A stretch of DNA of 17,028 nucleotides from Segatella copri (GTDB lineage Bacteria > Bacteroidota > Bacteroidia > Bacteroidales > Bacteroidaceae), in assembly GCF_019127135.1 (NCBI RefSeq), contig NZ_JAHOEA010000064.1:1-17028 (forward strand), read 5' to 3'. Below, piece after piece: positions 16,939 through 17,028 of the stretch. The notes beneath the pieces were generated by a model. That model did not search any database. It was not told the origin of the DNA and saw only the letters and a program-made list of their open reading frames with translations. The translations under genes and the position numbers were made by a program. Each line of letters starts with the position of its first letter. Within the stretch, counting starts at the first letter, position 1.

Positions 16939-16943
16939 CAGGC

Positions 16944-16961
16944 AAGTTTCGCAAGTGGTTC
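16944..16961. repeat. Far copy of the AAGTTTCGCAAGTGGTTC motif
   Basis: AAGTTTCGCAAGTGGTTC at 16944-16961 matches 15156-15173 at 17 of 18 bases in the same orientation. The two copies bracket the palindromic element and the ATPase gene. After it, 16962-17028 shows no gene, hairpin or motif that I can support. Confidence 0.75.
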
Positions 16962-17028
16962 TGTCACTCATTCTGTCTTATACGTGAAAAAGTTGTCACC
17001 TTTAGGATGGTTAAACTAAATATGTTAC

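Overview
The window looks like chromosomal DNA from a gut or oral Bacteroidales, most probably a Prevotella/Segatella-type organism. This rests on DUF3575 and DUF3868 proteins, Bacteroidales-type (type V, FimA/Mfa1-like) fimbrial subunits with lipoprotein signals, a type IX secretion (T9SS)-like C-terminal domain, TAnnTTTG-like -7 boxes and the lack of clear Shine-Dalgarno sequences. The species call is inference; no rRNA or other marker gene is present.

Layout. 1-185: leader with a possible promoter. 186-2203: a two-gene unit encoding a DUF3575 outer-membrane protein and a DUF3868/OmpA-like/TPR protein. 2204-2447: an AT-rich gap with a degenerate palindromic element and the probable control region of the next operon. 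2448-15057: five closely spaced plus-strand genes (gaps of 27-53 bases) that read as one fimbrial operon. They are an Mfa1-like major fimbrillin, a FimB/Mfa2-family anchor, two accessory or tip fimbrillins, and a 2254-residue secreted protein with four repeated N-terminal modules, a jelly-roll-like domain and a T9SS-like C-terminus. A strong intrinsic terminator at 15102-15138 closes the operon. 15180-15373: a nested, multi-hairpin palindromic element. 15449-16813, minus strand: an AAA+ ATPase of the ATPase/DUF4143 family, with a promoter box inside an inverted repeat and 32-bp tandem repeats upstream. Copies of a short motif (AAGTTTCGCAAGT) lie on both sides of this ATPase block.

How the parts may work together. 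The three predicted polymerising subunits each carry an SR|A site at residues 56-58, where Mfa1/FimA-type precursors are cut so that a donor strand can be exchanged. The anchor lacks this site but ends in the same strand motif (NVLSW-x-KR-x-Q) as the major subunit. This suggests an anchor-shaft-tip order. The giant protein fits the position and export route of Mfa5, the T9SS-dependent accessory protein of Porphyromonas gingivalis Mfa1 fimbriae, but I see no von Willebrand A metal site in it. Base composition shifts sharply within the major subunit and the giant gene, which suggests mosaic, diversifying surface parts on conserved export and assembly ends.
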